Shown here in pieces: positions 1 to 9,334 of a stretch of DNA of 64,000 bases. This stretch comes from Erigeron canadensis. Its lineage: Eukaryota; Streptophyta; Magnoliopsida; Asterales; Asteraceae. The notes under the pieces are model-generated. The model was given only the letters and a program-made list of their open reading frames with translations. It did no database searches and was not told the DNA's origin. The stretch is from the NCBI RefSeq assembly GCF_010389155.1, contig NC_057768.1, positions 17,295,664-17,359,663 on the forward strand. The letters run 5' to 3'. Each line of letters starts with the position of its first letter. Positions within the stretch are counted from its first letter, which is position 1. Both the position numbers and the translations under genes were made by a program.

Positions 1-689
1 AAGTCAAAATATTTTTGAATGTGTTACAAGTAAATTTTTGAAATTTCAATTGTTTTTTGGTTGATAAGTATACTTGACAAAGATTGGACTTGCCTTAGAT
101 CTTGTAATGATTTTTAGGTTAAGATTTTAGTTGTTTTGCATATTTATAATTTTTGTTGATCTTGATGCATTGATGAAGTTTGTTGAGTGTGCAGGTTGCA
201 GAGTTCATTTTATATGTATGGAGACGGACAACAATCTATGCACGAACTGTGCTACAAGGATGGATTGCCTTGTATTTATAAACCTAAGACTGAGTGTGAT
301 AGGTTATAATTGTATTATCAAGATCACAACCTAAGATGTAATGTGATAGGTTGTTAATATGATATCTTGATGTATTGTAATGCATTATACATTAAATATG
401 TTTTGATGTAAGTTTGCATTTGTTTAAAGTTAAACATCAATGAAGAAATGATCGATTTTATGTCATGATAATAATGTAAGATTTATTTGATACATTATTG
501 TGATGACAAGTTAGTACGTATGATTTATGATTGCATATTCGAGTATCTACAGGTTTTTAGTAACGAGTATCTACAGGTTTATGTTTCTGGAATTTTTGTA
601 GTTTTCCTTAATAAGTTTTCTGGAGAATTTACAAAATTTGTCTAAGGAAAGCAGTTCATGTGTTTTAAAAAAACTGAAAATTCGACTTC

Positions 690-783
690 GTTCGTGCTGA
701 CGTCAGCATGCCTCGCGCTGACGTCATCACGAAGCCCACGAACTCAGTGTTCGGCCCGGACCACGAAGCTCCGGATATAAATA
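690..783 (+). promoter_or_regulatory. Putative internal promoter of RE1: two TGACGTCA sites and a TATA box
   Basis: TGACGTCA occurs at 698-705, inside a 14-bp perfect palindrome at 695-708, and again at 719-726. TATAAATA follows at 776-783. TGACGTCA is the palindromic core bound by plant bZIP factors of the TGA type. The layout of two palindromes then a TATA box is repeated in the 3' LTR at 5811-5942. Promoter function is an inference. Confidence 0.5.
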
Positions 784-1363
784 TGGGTTTTAACCTTTCA
801 TTAATTACCTTTAATCGAAAATGAACCCTAAATAACCACACAAACTTCGTCTTCCTCATGCGCACTATTCATCCGTTCCATTTTCAATCGATTTCATCTA
901 CTTTTTGTATTTTTTCATCCAGGATTGTTGGTATATTTCCTATCTAGGATAGATATTGATGTTTTGACTATGAAAATTAACGATTACAAGTCGTTATAAT
1001 GTCCAATGTTTGAATCCTCTTCGCGTGAACAGTAACTAGGACGAACCAAGAATTTAATCTTCAATTTTTGATGATTTGGACTTAAAATTGGATTAATTGA
1101 TGTTTGTACACCTTATATATAAAATAATTTCGTATTAACATACTTAAATTCAAGATTAATTGAAGATATTATGATTCGGTCACTATTCACACGAAGTACA
1201 TCAAGAACACGAACCACTTCGTGTTCATCGAATTTGTTTCGATTTTTTATTTTCTGGGCATACACGATCCATAAACAAGTCCACGTTGATGATTTTATTT
1301 GATTAACTCATCAAATGGAGATGTTTTTGCCTCGTGTTTCTGGGTTTTGTTTGAAGCTCGTGC

Positions 1364-1409
1364 TGACATCACACGAAGAGGTTTTGACCTCGTGATGACG
1401 TCATCACGA
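1364..1409. promoter_or_regulatory. Second TGACGTCA cluster with a 20-bp perfect palindrome
   Basis: TGACATCA lies at 1364-1371, a one-base CpG variant. A perfect 20-bp palindrome, TCGTGATGACGTCATCACGA, lies at 1390-1409. The cluster sits 80 bp upstream of the splice acceptor that opens the accessory reading frame. Confidence 0.6.
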
Positions 1410-1491
1410 AGCAGAAGCCCAAAAAACCCTAACTTTTGGTTTTAATTTCTAACTTTTTTGTTTTCTTGTCGTTTTTGTCTGTTTTTGTGCA

Positions 1492-4060
1492 GGTCTGGCA
1501 GGACAAGGTAATAATGCTCGTGTGTTCATCAAGGAGCACAATGCTGCACTCGATCTCAGTATTACTCAGACGGGGTGCACACCAGAATTTCATGGTTTCC
1601 TACAGTTTCTTGCACGTTCTCGTGTACATTTTGTAGTGACAGAGAACCCTCCGTTGGTGATAAGTCTCATTAGGGAGTTTTGGAACTCAGCCTGTTCAGT
1701 GCAAATGGGTGATCATATGTACATTCGCACTACTGTTGGAGGACGTTCATTCTCGTTCTCAGCTGGAGACTTACGGACGATATTACACTTAGGTGATGTC
1801 GAGATAGAGCAAGGTCCGACTGACTTTTCAGAGGAATTTTGTGACGGTGCTCTACGTCGTATGGGGTATACTGGTGCTATTTCTCACCCATACTTCAGGA
1901 ATCATCTTCGTGGCAAATGAAAGTTGCTAGCTTACTATTTGTTGAGGTCCATTAGTCATCGGAGTACAGGCTATGACCAGATGAATATCCAGAACGCTTC
2001 TCAGATGGTTGCTTTGGTGCTGAACAAGCCATACAGCTTTTCTCAGTACATTTTTGATAATTTAGAGAAGCAGTTGAAGTCATTTGGTACAACAGACAAG
2101 AAATTTTTTATGTTTCCAAGATTTGTGATGATAATCATTCGTCACTTTGCAGCGGAATTGCCATTTGACGGTCCTATGTTCAATTTAGGTCGTCTTACTT
2201 ATAAGGCATTTGTTGAAAGTATGAAGCACTTGTCGGGTAGAAATCATCCGATACATGTTGATAATTCACCATTGTTCGGACATTTGATCAATCCAAACGA
2301 TGTTGCACCTAGACAAGGTTGGGAAGATGAAGAACCCGTTGTTGCTGCTGCTGGTGGTGATGATCAGGCTCAAGATAATCCTCAGGAAGAGCGAGTTGAT
2401 CAGTTTGAGGGACTCAATGATGTTCCTTTATATGCTGGAAATCTGGAAGATGATCCAGATATGGATGCTCTTATGGAGGATATTGATGATCCTACAAATC
2501 TTGTTCTATCAACTTCTGGAGTTTCTATTTCTACCTCTGCTCCAGTTGGTGTTGATGTTGGTCCTACTGAGCTACCAGTTACTGTTAATGCTGGTGATGA
2601 CTCAGAAGATGATGAAGAAGAGGAAGAACGTTTGCCGAAGCGAAGAAGAAGACAAGGAAAAGGAGTTGACGCTGTAGAAAGACTTCCAACTTCTCAGCGA
2701 TCTCAAGCTGAAGTTGATAAAGATTTTGCTATGTATCAAGCCGCTATGGAGAGATCTCAAGCTACTCCATCAGTTGCTGCTTTAAGAGCTTCAGTTTCTG
2801 ATGTTCCTGTTTCTGTGTCTACTACTTCTGCTGGTATTGTTGTTGGGGAGAGAAGGTCGAGACCAAAGTTTATTATTAGAGGAATTGGTTCTCGCGCACA
2901 AGTTGTTACTGAGGCTACAACTGTTACGATTCCTACTGTTCCGGAGTCTACAGTTCGTCAAGAGCCAGAGCTGACAGTTGTTGCTAGGCCTTCGTCTACT
3001 CCTATTCAGGCTACAGTTCCTGTTTCCACTATAATGGGACGTTTGTTGGCTCCTTTGCAACACCCTCAGATGCCTCCGACAGGAACTTTTAGTGCTCGTA
3101 TGCCTTCATTTGAAGCTACGATGCCACCCCATACTTCTACATCTGATGTTGCTTCTACGTCACGTCTAGTTGCTCCTGTTCAAGTGCAGCTGAGTCGTTT
3201 GTTTTCTGAGAAGAAGATGTTAGAGATGAGGGTTACAACTTTGGAGAATCAGCTAAAGCTCCAAGCTGCCAAGCATCAAGAAGAGATGGACTTAATGACA
3301 ACACTTGTTCATTCTCTTGGTTCTAGACTTGACCAATTCTTGGCTAAAGGGGGAGATAAAGATGGTTGTAAGGATGATGAGCTTGCTAAGAAGACAAGAG
3401 ATGATGATCATGAAGATCAAGATCCAGCTCAAGGTCCAAACCAAGGACAACCAACAGATGGTGAGCCAAAGAATAGAGGTCAAGATCAAGATGCTATTGA
3501 TGATGCTATGGATACAGAGACTGCAAATATTCAGGGGGAGTCGCCAAGACAAAGAGAGTCAGAGATTGCTGGTACAGCTGGTGCTAGTACTTCTGGGACT
3601 CAAGATAAAGGCAAAGCTGTGATGGCTGCTCCAGATGCAGATCCTGATGATCCGAATGATGATGATGAGGAAGATTCCAATTCAGGTAACTCCGATTCTA
3701 ATTATGATAGAATAGAAAAGGGAGATTCGAGAAAAGCTAGTGAATGATCCTCATAATCATATAGAAAAAGAAAATCTTATCAAAGGAAAATCTACTCAGG
3801 ATAGTGAGTCAACTAAGACTGATTCTACTACCAATGCTTTTATAAAGTCAGATTTGCACCCTTTAATGGTGCATAGACTAGAAAAAAGATTGGGTTATGA
3901 TCCACAAGCTCATATAAGAGCTAGAGCAGAGATTATGGATTATGATGATTATTATGATCCAGGATCAGTTAGGGATCAAATGAAAGAACAGTCAGGGTTA
4001 ACTCATACATCTTCAGAGTCAGAGTCAGATTCGGATTCAGATTCGGATTATGAACCTTAG
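1492..4060 (+). pseudogene. Retroelement accessory protein, N-terminal exon (RE1), disrupted
   Basis: The frame opens directly after a splice-acceptor-like TGTGCAG with no local ATG, so an upstream exon is likely. A TGA at 1918-1920 (probably from TGG) interrupts it. It then runs to a TGA at 3745-3747, and a frame change near 3725 leads into the frame ending at 4058-4060. The first 260 codons form a globular domain (motifs LIREFWNSA and FMFPRFVMIIIRHF) that resembles the N-terminal domain of an accessory ORF found 3' of pol in daisy-family Copia elements. RE7 has an equivalent. After that come a long acidic and Ser/Thr/Pro-rich region, a basic patch (KRRRR near 2640), a short coiled coil (about 3190-3300), and a Ser/Asp run at the end. 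I know of no established function. A structural, envelope-position or DNA-binding role is possible. The basic patch could be a nuclear signal. Confidence 0.6.
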
Positions 4061-4317
4061 TGCTAATGATTTTTGTTTTTGTGATTATTATAAGATAAAT
4101 ATGAATGTATTTGTTACATTATATTTATGATATCATATTATTGTTGCAAGTTAAAATAGATAAAGATTATAAGATAAATATTAATGTAATTGTTGCATTA
4201 TATTTATGATATAGTATTATTTATTTTAATTTCTTTTATGTATTTATACTATTTTATTATGTCTTGACTTATGATTTATGTTCTTTATCTTTGTATATGT
4301 GAATTGTTTGAATTGCA
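4061..4317 (+). other. Probable intron in the RE1 accessory gene, with an internal tandem duplication
   Basis: This AT-rich stretch separates two long open frames of the same low-complexity acidic style and ends in TTTGAATTGCAG, a good acceptor. It contains a duplicated unit of about 55 bp (4088-4142 and 4168-4224, motif ATTATATTTATGATAT). The donor is not clear; the first frame ends in TAG at 4058-4060, so the donor may lie upstream of that stop. Confidence 0.4.
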
Positions 4318-5466
4318 GATAAGCTTCAAAGGATAGGTGCATTGGACGATCTTGATGCTGAAGATGACTTAGAAAGTATCAATGGTGAAGATATGGAAGA
4401 AGGAGAGTTCATTACTTCAGAAGCTGATAGAAAAAGGTTGCTTGATATACCTTATGACTTTGATCGTGTCTTTAATGAAGATGAAGTCATTCAAGTTGAA
4501 CCAATAGCTGAAGTAGAACATCTCAATCTTAATCCAATCAGAGACAGTCCAGATGAACCTAGGAATGCAGCAAGTTTGAGATTTGCTGTATCTGCAAACA
4601 TTATTGATGAAGGACATGACAATGTTTTTGATTTATACTGGAATATTGATGCTACACGAGAGATTGATCTTAGAAGATTCAATATGCCTCCGGTGCAGCA
4701 AGATCCTGAGTTCATTATTGATAGAAGGATTCCAATGGTTGTAACTCGTGCTGGTTTTCATGTGGGTGGAAATTTGAAACCATCAATGTTTTGGGAGTTT
4801 ATCTCAGACAAGGATGCACCCAAGTACTTCTCAGTGATACAAAGTTGGTTCTATGATCATAGAATCAAATTGTTTATTATCAAGAGAAAGGAGGGATGCC
4901 AGTACATGTCGATGAGTCAAAGACACTTCCACTCTCTCAGTGATTCTGACATGATAGATTTGGGAAGACGATGGTTCGTTAATCTTCAGAGCAATGGACT
5001 TGCAGATTTCTACTGGAATAGATTCAGAGATGAAAGAATTAGAAATTTCAGTGATAGAGGTCTGAAGCCAGAAGAGAGGTTGATTAAGCCAAAACCTTTG
5101 AAGAAGATTAAGAATCAAGATGGCACATTTCGTTTTGAACAACGAAGGATTAAATGTGTTAAGAAGGTTCCCGCTATCAGATGGGATCAAGATATGCTGA
5201 CAGAGATGACGTTTTGGCAAATAGATATCAAGTCAGGCGAAGCACAGATGTTTGTTGATGATTCACAGGAACAAATGTTGCTATGCATGTATGATCCAAT
5301 GCAGGTTATCAATTTGTCAAGAGGTGATCAGAGAAGACTTTTGGATACACCTTGTTCAGCAGTGGAATTTTGGAGAGTTGAAGAAAGGCGCTATCGTAAC
5401 ATTCTCGCACATTGTTTGCAAGAGAGAATTCATGCGAATAGCACAAGACTTTTGTTCAATGGATAG
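4318..5466 (+). CDS. Retroelement accessory protein, C-terminal exon (RE1)
   Basis: This is an open frame of about 382 codons that starts at the acceptor-like site and has no obvious ATG start (the first in-frame codons read DKLQRIGALDDL). An acidic N-terminal 70 residues precede a globular domain. Around 4810-4960 it shows a segment of the form FYDHRIKLFIIKRKEG followed by RHFHSLSDSDMIDLGRR. A similar arrangement (strand, glycine turn, then a D-[x]-L helix) is seen in the RE7 accessory ORF at 38560-38760. The two are probably diverged versions of one domain. The frame ends 50 bp before the polypurine tract, so it is the last gene of the element. Function is unknown. Apart from lacking a start, it has no visible lesion. 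Confidence 0.55.
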   Translation, partial: DKLQRIGALDDLDAEDDLESINGEDMEEGEFITSEADRKRLLDIPYDFDRVFNEDEVIQVEPIAEVEHLNLNPIRDSPDEPRNAASLRFAVSANIIDEGHDNVFDLYWNIDATREIDLRRFNMPPVQQDPEFIIDRRIPMVVTRAGFHVGGNLKPSMFWEFISDKDAPKYFSVIQSWFYDHRIKLFIIKRKEGCQYMSMSQRHFHSLSDSDMIDLGRRWFVNLQSNGLADFYWNRFRDERIRNFSDRGLKPEERLIKPKPLKKIKNQDGTFRFEQRRIKCVKKVPAIRWDQDMLTEMTFWQIDIKSGEAQMFVDDSQEQMLLCMYDPMQVINLSRGDQRRLLDTPCSAVEFWRVEERRYRNILAHCLQERIHANSTRLLFNG

Positions 5467-5515
5467 CTTTGTAGTTCAAGTTCAAAGACTTTAAAGAGAT
5501 CTAGTTGCAATCGTC

Positions 5516-5524
5516 AAGGGGGAG
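5516..5524 (+). other. Polypurine tract of RE1
   Basis: AAGGGGGAG is followed two bases later by TG, the start of the 3' LTR. This is the usual primer site for plus-strand synthesis in Copia and Gypsy elements. Confidence 0.75.
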
Positions 5525-5526
5525 TC

Positions 5527-6082
5527 TGTAGATGCAAATTCGTTGTGACAATCGCAACATAGATTTGATTATCGTTTATGTTTTAGGAACTATGTTTGTA
5601 ATCATTTGAATAAGAACTTGTGTTGATATTTAATGTTGCAACATAGATTTGTTTATGTTTTGTATTGTGTTCGTGTGTTATATACTGTTTTGCAGGTACA
5701 AGAACATAGAATCAAGGTTTATAAGTGTCGTAGAACACTTGAACGATGATTGGATGTTATGTACGAGCCAAACGAAGCTAAACAAAGAGCCAAAGGGTCG
5801 TCCCTCGTGCTGACGTCATCAGTATGAAGGAACAACCTCGTGTTGACGTCAACACGAGGCAAGTCGATTGGTTTATTGTTTCGGGCCTAATCTTCGATGA
5901 AAGCCTAAGCCCACACGATCCAATACATAACTAGTATAAATACAAGACCTAATCTACGGAATTAGGTTAATCGTTTGAATCATTTGTCACGTCTTATTAC
6001 GATCCACGCAACAATAGGGTACCTTACACCATTGACATAGAGGTGTCTTCAGTTAGTATATACCCATTACCCACATCATTAT
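5527..6082 (+). repeat. 3' LTR of RE1 (end uncertain)
   Basis: It starts with TGTAGATGC directly after the polypurine tract. It contains two TGACGTCA palindromes and a TATA box, then the leader. The 3' end is not defined: RE2 begins at 6083, either next to it or by insertion. No matching 5' LTR was found within the window, so identity rests on position and promoter structure. Confidence 0.55.
5811..5942 (+). promoter_or_regulatory. RE1 LTR promoter: TGACGTCA palindromes plus TATA box
   Basis: TGACGTCA lies at 5811-5818. A second copy at 5844-5851 is the centre of a perfect 24-bp palindrome (5836-5859). TATAAATA is at 5935-5942. The order and spacing mirror the internal cluster at 690-783. 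Confidence 0.65.
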
Positions 6083-6301
6083 TGGCCATTTATTTATGTG
6101 TTTTAAGTCTATTTTATGTGCATTTGGCGCGTTTATGGTGTTTGTTAGTGTTTACAGGCTCTAAACAGGTTACTCGTGCATTTGGTACATTTCCGGAAGA
6201 TATTTGGTCAAGAAGTGATTAATCATAATCGAGAGTTGTTTTAAGTGGAAGAAACGGCGAGTTCAAGATCGTAAAGGAAGAATTGTGTTCACAAGTATGT
6301 G

Positions 6302-6553
6302 ACTGCGCCGCAGTGGAGGGTGCTATCCCTACTGCGCCGCAGTCCATATCCACAGATATGTTTGGAACACGCCCCACTGCGCCGCAGTGGGGGTTGCACG
6401 CCGCAGTCAAGGAATCAAGAATTCAAGCCGAGGAAAAGGACTGCGCCACAGTGGAGGTATCCATTGCCACTGCGCCGCAGTCACTTGAAAGTCAAAGTCA
6501 AACCCAGGCCACTACGCTGCAGTGAGGGGAAGCACATCCCACTGCGCCACAGT
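6302..6553. repeat. Array of eight ACTGCGCCGCAGT palindromes (RE2 LTR)
   Basis: Thirteen-base units (six-base arms around one centre base) lie at 6302, 6331, 6376, 6395, 6440, 6469, 6511 and 6541. Four are exact (6302, 6331, 6376, 6469). Those at 6440 and 6541 read CGCCAC, the one at 6511 reads ACGCTGC, and the one at 6395 has a damaged left arm. Most changes are C-to-T or G-to-A at CpG. Confidence 0.85.
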
Positions 6554-6606
6554 GGGAACACGGGATCTGAAGTCCTGGAACGTTTTCTGCATCAGATTTT
6601 TAAGAG

Positions 6607-6614
6607 TATAAATA
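6607..6614 (+). promoter_or_regulatory. TATA box of the RE2 LTR
   Basis: TATAAATA lies 54 bp after the last palindrome, followed by a leader with ACCCTAA. This is the same architecture as the RE9 and RE1 LTRs. Confidence 0.65.
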
Positions 6615-7734
6615 GAAAACATAACCCTAATTCCCAAATTATCAAAAATCTTTCTAGGAGCTGTTTCACAAGGGTTCTTCAATCTCCAATCAAGATAATT
6701 TCTTAGGCGGATTCGTTGAAGATTCACGAGCACCCATCTAGATCGTATCTAATTAAACTGTCTTGCAATTTCAATTCCTCAAACGATTGGTACATCATGT
6801 TTCTCTTCTATTTTAATTATTATTGTGGATTGATCATGAGTGGCCAAACGTTTAATCATGCACCTTGATGTAATGAGAGTATCAATGTGATTTTAATATT
6901 TTTAATTCGAAAGGGTTTATTCAATTATCGTTGTTCTGTGATCTTGATAATTAAATACTTTTTAATAATTTATATGATATTGGTTGCATATATTTCTTTG
7001 TTGGTGGTACCAGTTGAATGTATATGTGATTTTAAAACGGTTACTTGTCTATGAGTAATTATCACTAGTTCATGGTATGATAGTGAATGTCATTTTAAGA
7101 AAAGATTAATTTTGTCAACATGATTTATAGCGGTTGGTGGTACCACGTTGTTGTCACATAGGTTCAGTTGATAATTCGATAGTCAGATAAACTAATTGTT
7201 AGAAACAGTTGTCTTTGCTTTGGTGGTACCGGCTTGGGTAATTCAACTAGCAATTAGGTGATTCGGAAATTTTTCACGGTTGGTGGTACCACGTGAGTAT
7301 CTTAATATTGTCACGGTTATCTTTGATTTCTAAAGAATTTGGTCTTAATCAAATGCAATCACATTTGAAGTCGAGTGAAGTCAAGGTAGATGACTTTTAA
7401 TTATATTGTCTGAAGTTATTTTCAAATTTATGCAAATAGTTTGCAAATCAATTTTACTTTAATTGTCAAAGAGGATTTTCAAAGCAACACCCGTTTTCCA
7501 AATCATTTCATAAAGCAACTAGTCATTTCCAATCCATGAGAACGAACGCGGACTTATCTCTTAACTATATTACAAACGATCTGGTCCACTGGCCGTGAGT
7601 GCGTAGTAGTGAGTTTTTAGGTAGTTCTAGTTTTACAAATTTAAAGCTCGATTTTGCATATCAGTATCTTTCGGACCTATAGGCCACACACCCATAGATG
7701 TCGAACCTGTAGGTTATGGGTGATTGAATTAAAA

Positions 7735-8440
7735 AGAATGAGATTATATAAGGCACGATTAGTTGCACAAAGTTTTTTTCAAATCCCGGGTAATGAGGAA
7801 ACATATTCTCCCGTAATATATGCAAATATAAATAGATTTTAATCGGCTTTACAATCTCTGAAAGACTACATATGAAACTACTTGATGTCATTGTTACATA
7901 TTTATACGGGAATGTAGAAAATGACAATTATATAACATGCCTTGGAAGTGCACAGACTCATACTTTGATCTAGTTCGAACCTGTCTTCTTAACTGACAGT
8001 AGTATGTCTGTTTTGGGCGTGAGTTGAAACATGAAAGAAGTGCATGTGATCAACATAAAGCTTTTATATTATTATGGGACACAAGACCTAGGTCTACTCT
8101 ATCAAAATAACAAGTCCCAAGTAATCTAATATAACACATATTCGAAAATTGTTTGATGATAAATCACATATTCGATACATACGAAATTGAATCAATCAAG
8201 AAGACCCCAAATACCATTTATGAAGACAACGTTGCTGGTTGCACAAATCATATTAGAAAAAGCAACATCAAAGGAGAAAGAACAAACTCTAGCAAGCTAC
8301 ATCAAATGAGGGACAAATATACAACATATCAAGTCAAGTGAGAACCTGACTGGCTATTAACAAAGTCAGTAGCTATAAGCAGTTTCAAGCAGTTCTCACA
8401 CAAGATCGGGCTTCGAAAGTTCAATGACCTTTGCTGAGTT
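7735..8440 (+). pseudogene. Copia pol remnant (RE3): RT fragment and RNase H end
   Basis: At 7740-7845 the frame reads KARLVAQ, then ETYSPV, the start of the Copia reverse transcriptase palm. It is followed in another frame by MKLLDVIVTYLYGN (7870-7920). The middle is missing or scrambled to about 8090. From 8153 the text gives TIYEDNVAG and IKGERT, then LTKSV/HKIGLRKF-like pieces to 8437, the C-terminal RNase H end of Copia pol. Many stops and frameshifts are present, so it is inactive. It lies directly upstream of its own polypurine tract and 3' LTR. Confidence 0.7.
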
Positions 8441-8561
8441 AAGGGGGAGCATTATAGACGTTGTACTCTTTTTCCCTTAACTAAGTTTTATCCCACTGGA
8501 TTTTCTTAGTAAGGTTTTAATGAAGCAACATAACTAGTGTATAACGTCATAGCAATATATA

Positions 8562-8764
8562 TTCGAGGGGGAGTGTTATATATACACATATATATATATA
8601 TCATGTGTATTTACTATTATACCCTTGTACAAGTCTATATAAGGGGCTTAAGCCTAACCATTGTAACGATTCATTCTATTGTTCTAATACATTCTTTGTT
8701 CCCTCCTCCAATATTTCTTCTCCTAATTTATCTATCTATTGATCCAAGATCAAGATTTATAACA
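8562..8764 (+). repeat. Polypurine tract and 191-bp 3' LTR of RE3
   Basis: The polypurine tract TTCGAGGGGGAG ends at 8573. The LTR runs 8574-8764 with perfect seven-base terminal inverted repeats TGTTATA and TATAACA. A TATATATA run lies near its start and a likely TATA box (CTATATAAGG) near 8635. A second purine tract, AAGGGGGAG, lies further upstream near 8442. The element's 5' end is missing. Confidence 0.8.
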
Positions 8765-9105
8765 ATTTTGAAATAAAAAAAAGTATTTATGTTAACAAAA
8801 ACAAATCATAAAACGAATGAAGATATGGGCTTATGGGCACTTAAAGTTGAGGCTAAAGTAGTATAATATAAAGTAAAAGGTTTAAAAGGTATATTTATCT
8901 ATATTTCAGGGTCTTAGTACTATTAAAGAATGAAAATGATATCTTCTTTCTCGCTACTTAATATCTAGAAATTTCTTCCATTAACAAAAGCATCTCAGAG
9001 TTAGAAGAGAGAGTTTTCTGCCCCTATTTTTTTTTTGATGCTCAGGTCTATCGCCCATCTCGTCCACCCCTAGGGCCGACCCTAGCTGCCAACCACATTT
9101 GTACA
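8765..9105. other. Unassigned intergenic stretch
   Basis: This is AT-rich DNA between two Copia remnants of opposite orientation. I see no gene or clear repeat; a T run lies near 9029. Confidence 0.5.
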
Positions 9106-9331
9106 TGTTGAATAAAAGAGTTTATGATATATCTTGTATATTGAAATTTTGTGTCTTGATTACAATATGGGATACGTCCCCTTCTTATACATAAACAAGA
9201 TAATCTAATTACGGAAATACTATGAATGCTTGGCTGGTAATTATTTTGTGATATCTTCTAAGCCAGGAAATGATGTGAATGCTGACCCTCCAAATCATTT
9301 CTTATTTTCTTTTCCAACACTCCCCCTCAAG
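9106..9331 (-). repeat. 3' LTR (214 bp) and polypurine tract of RE4
   Basis: Read on the minus strand, CTTGAGGGGGAG (9331-9320) precedes an LTR that begins TGTTGGAAAAG at 9319 and ends ATTCAACA at 9106. TGTTG and CAACA form the terminal inverted repeat. It is unrelated in sequence to the RE3 LTR. Confidence 0.75.
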
Positions 9332-9334
9332 TTG

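Larger units (their letters stand above)
1..1491 (+). other. RE1 internal spacer upstream of the accessory ORF
   Basis: No convincing coding sequence is present. The stretch is AT-rich up to about 660 and contains a 17-bp direct repeat (540-556 and 564-580) and repeats of the word GTGATAGGTT near 296-350. From 690 it becomes promoter-like, with TGACGTCA palindromes, a TATA box at 776-783 and a further palindrome at 1390-1409. The stretch ends in a pyrimidine-rich run and TGTGCAG, a good splice acceptor, immediately before the accessory reading frame. I read it as the spacer between a pol region outside the window and the 3' accessory ORF. It could instead be part of a 5' LTR and leader. Confidence 0.5.
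6083..7661 (+). repeat. RE2: isolated LTR of an Athila/Tat-like Gypsy family
   Basis: It starts TGGCCATTTATTTATG and can be followed in parallel with the RE9 LTR: the same opening text, then a GC-rich palindrome array, a TATA box, a CCCTAA-type leader, four TTGGTGGTACC words (7001-7010, about 7134, 7220 and 7280), and a final segment around a GGTCCACTG word near 7575. No gag or pol of this family follows, so this is a solo or truncated LTR. It possibly ends at ATATCA (7661), where a Copia remnant takes over. Confidence 0.65.

Noticed and set aside
690..1500. 5' LTR of RE1
   Set aside because: It shares motif order with the 3' LTR (palindromes then TATA) but the text between motifs does not match, so it is not the LTR partner; treated as an internal promoter region.
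2300..3622. Alternative frames inside the RE1 accessory ORF
   Set aside because: Low-complexity Leu/Met-rich or Ser/Asn-rich translations generated by the repetitive GAT/GTT codon use of the real frame.
6302..6553. Regular repeats with spacers, CRISPR-like at first sight
   Set aside because: Repeats are 13 bp, decayed and within a plant LTR upstream of a TATA box; spacing is irregular and the context is a eukaryotic nuclear genome.
7690..7842. Small plus-strand ORF with an HRCRTC-like Cys/His segment
   Set aside because: The second half is the Copia RT fragment KARLVAQ; the first half is junction sequence, not a zinc finger.
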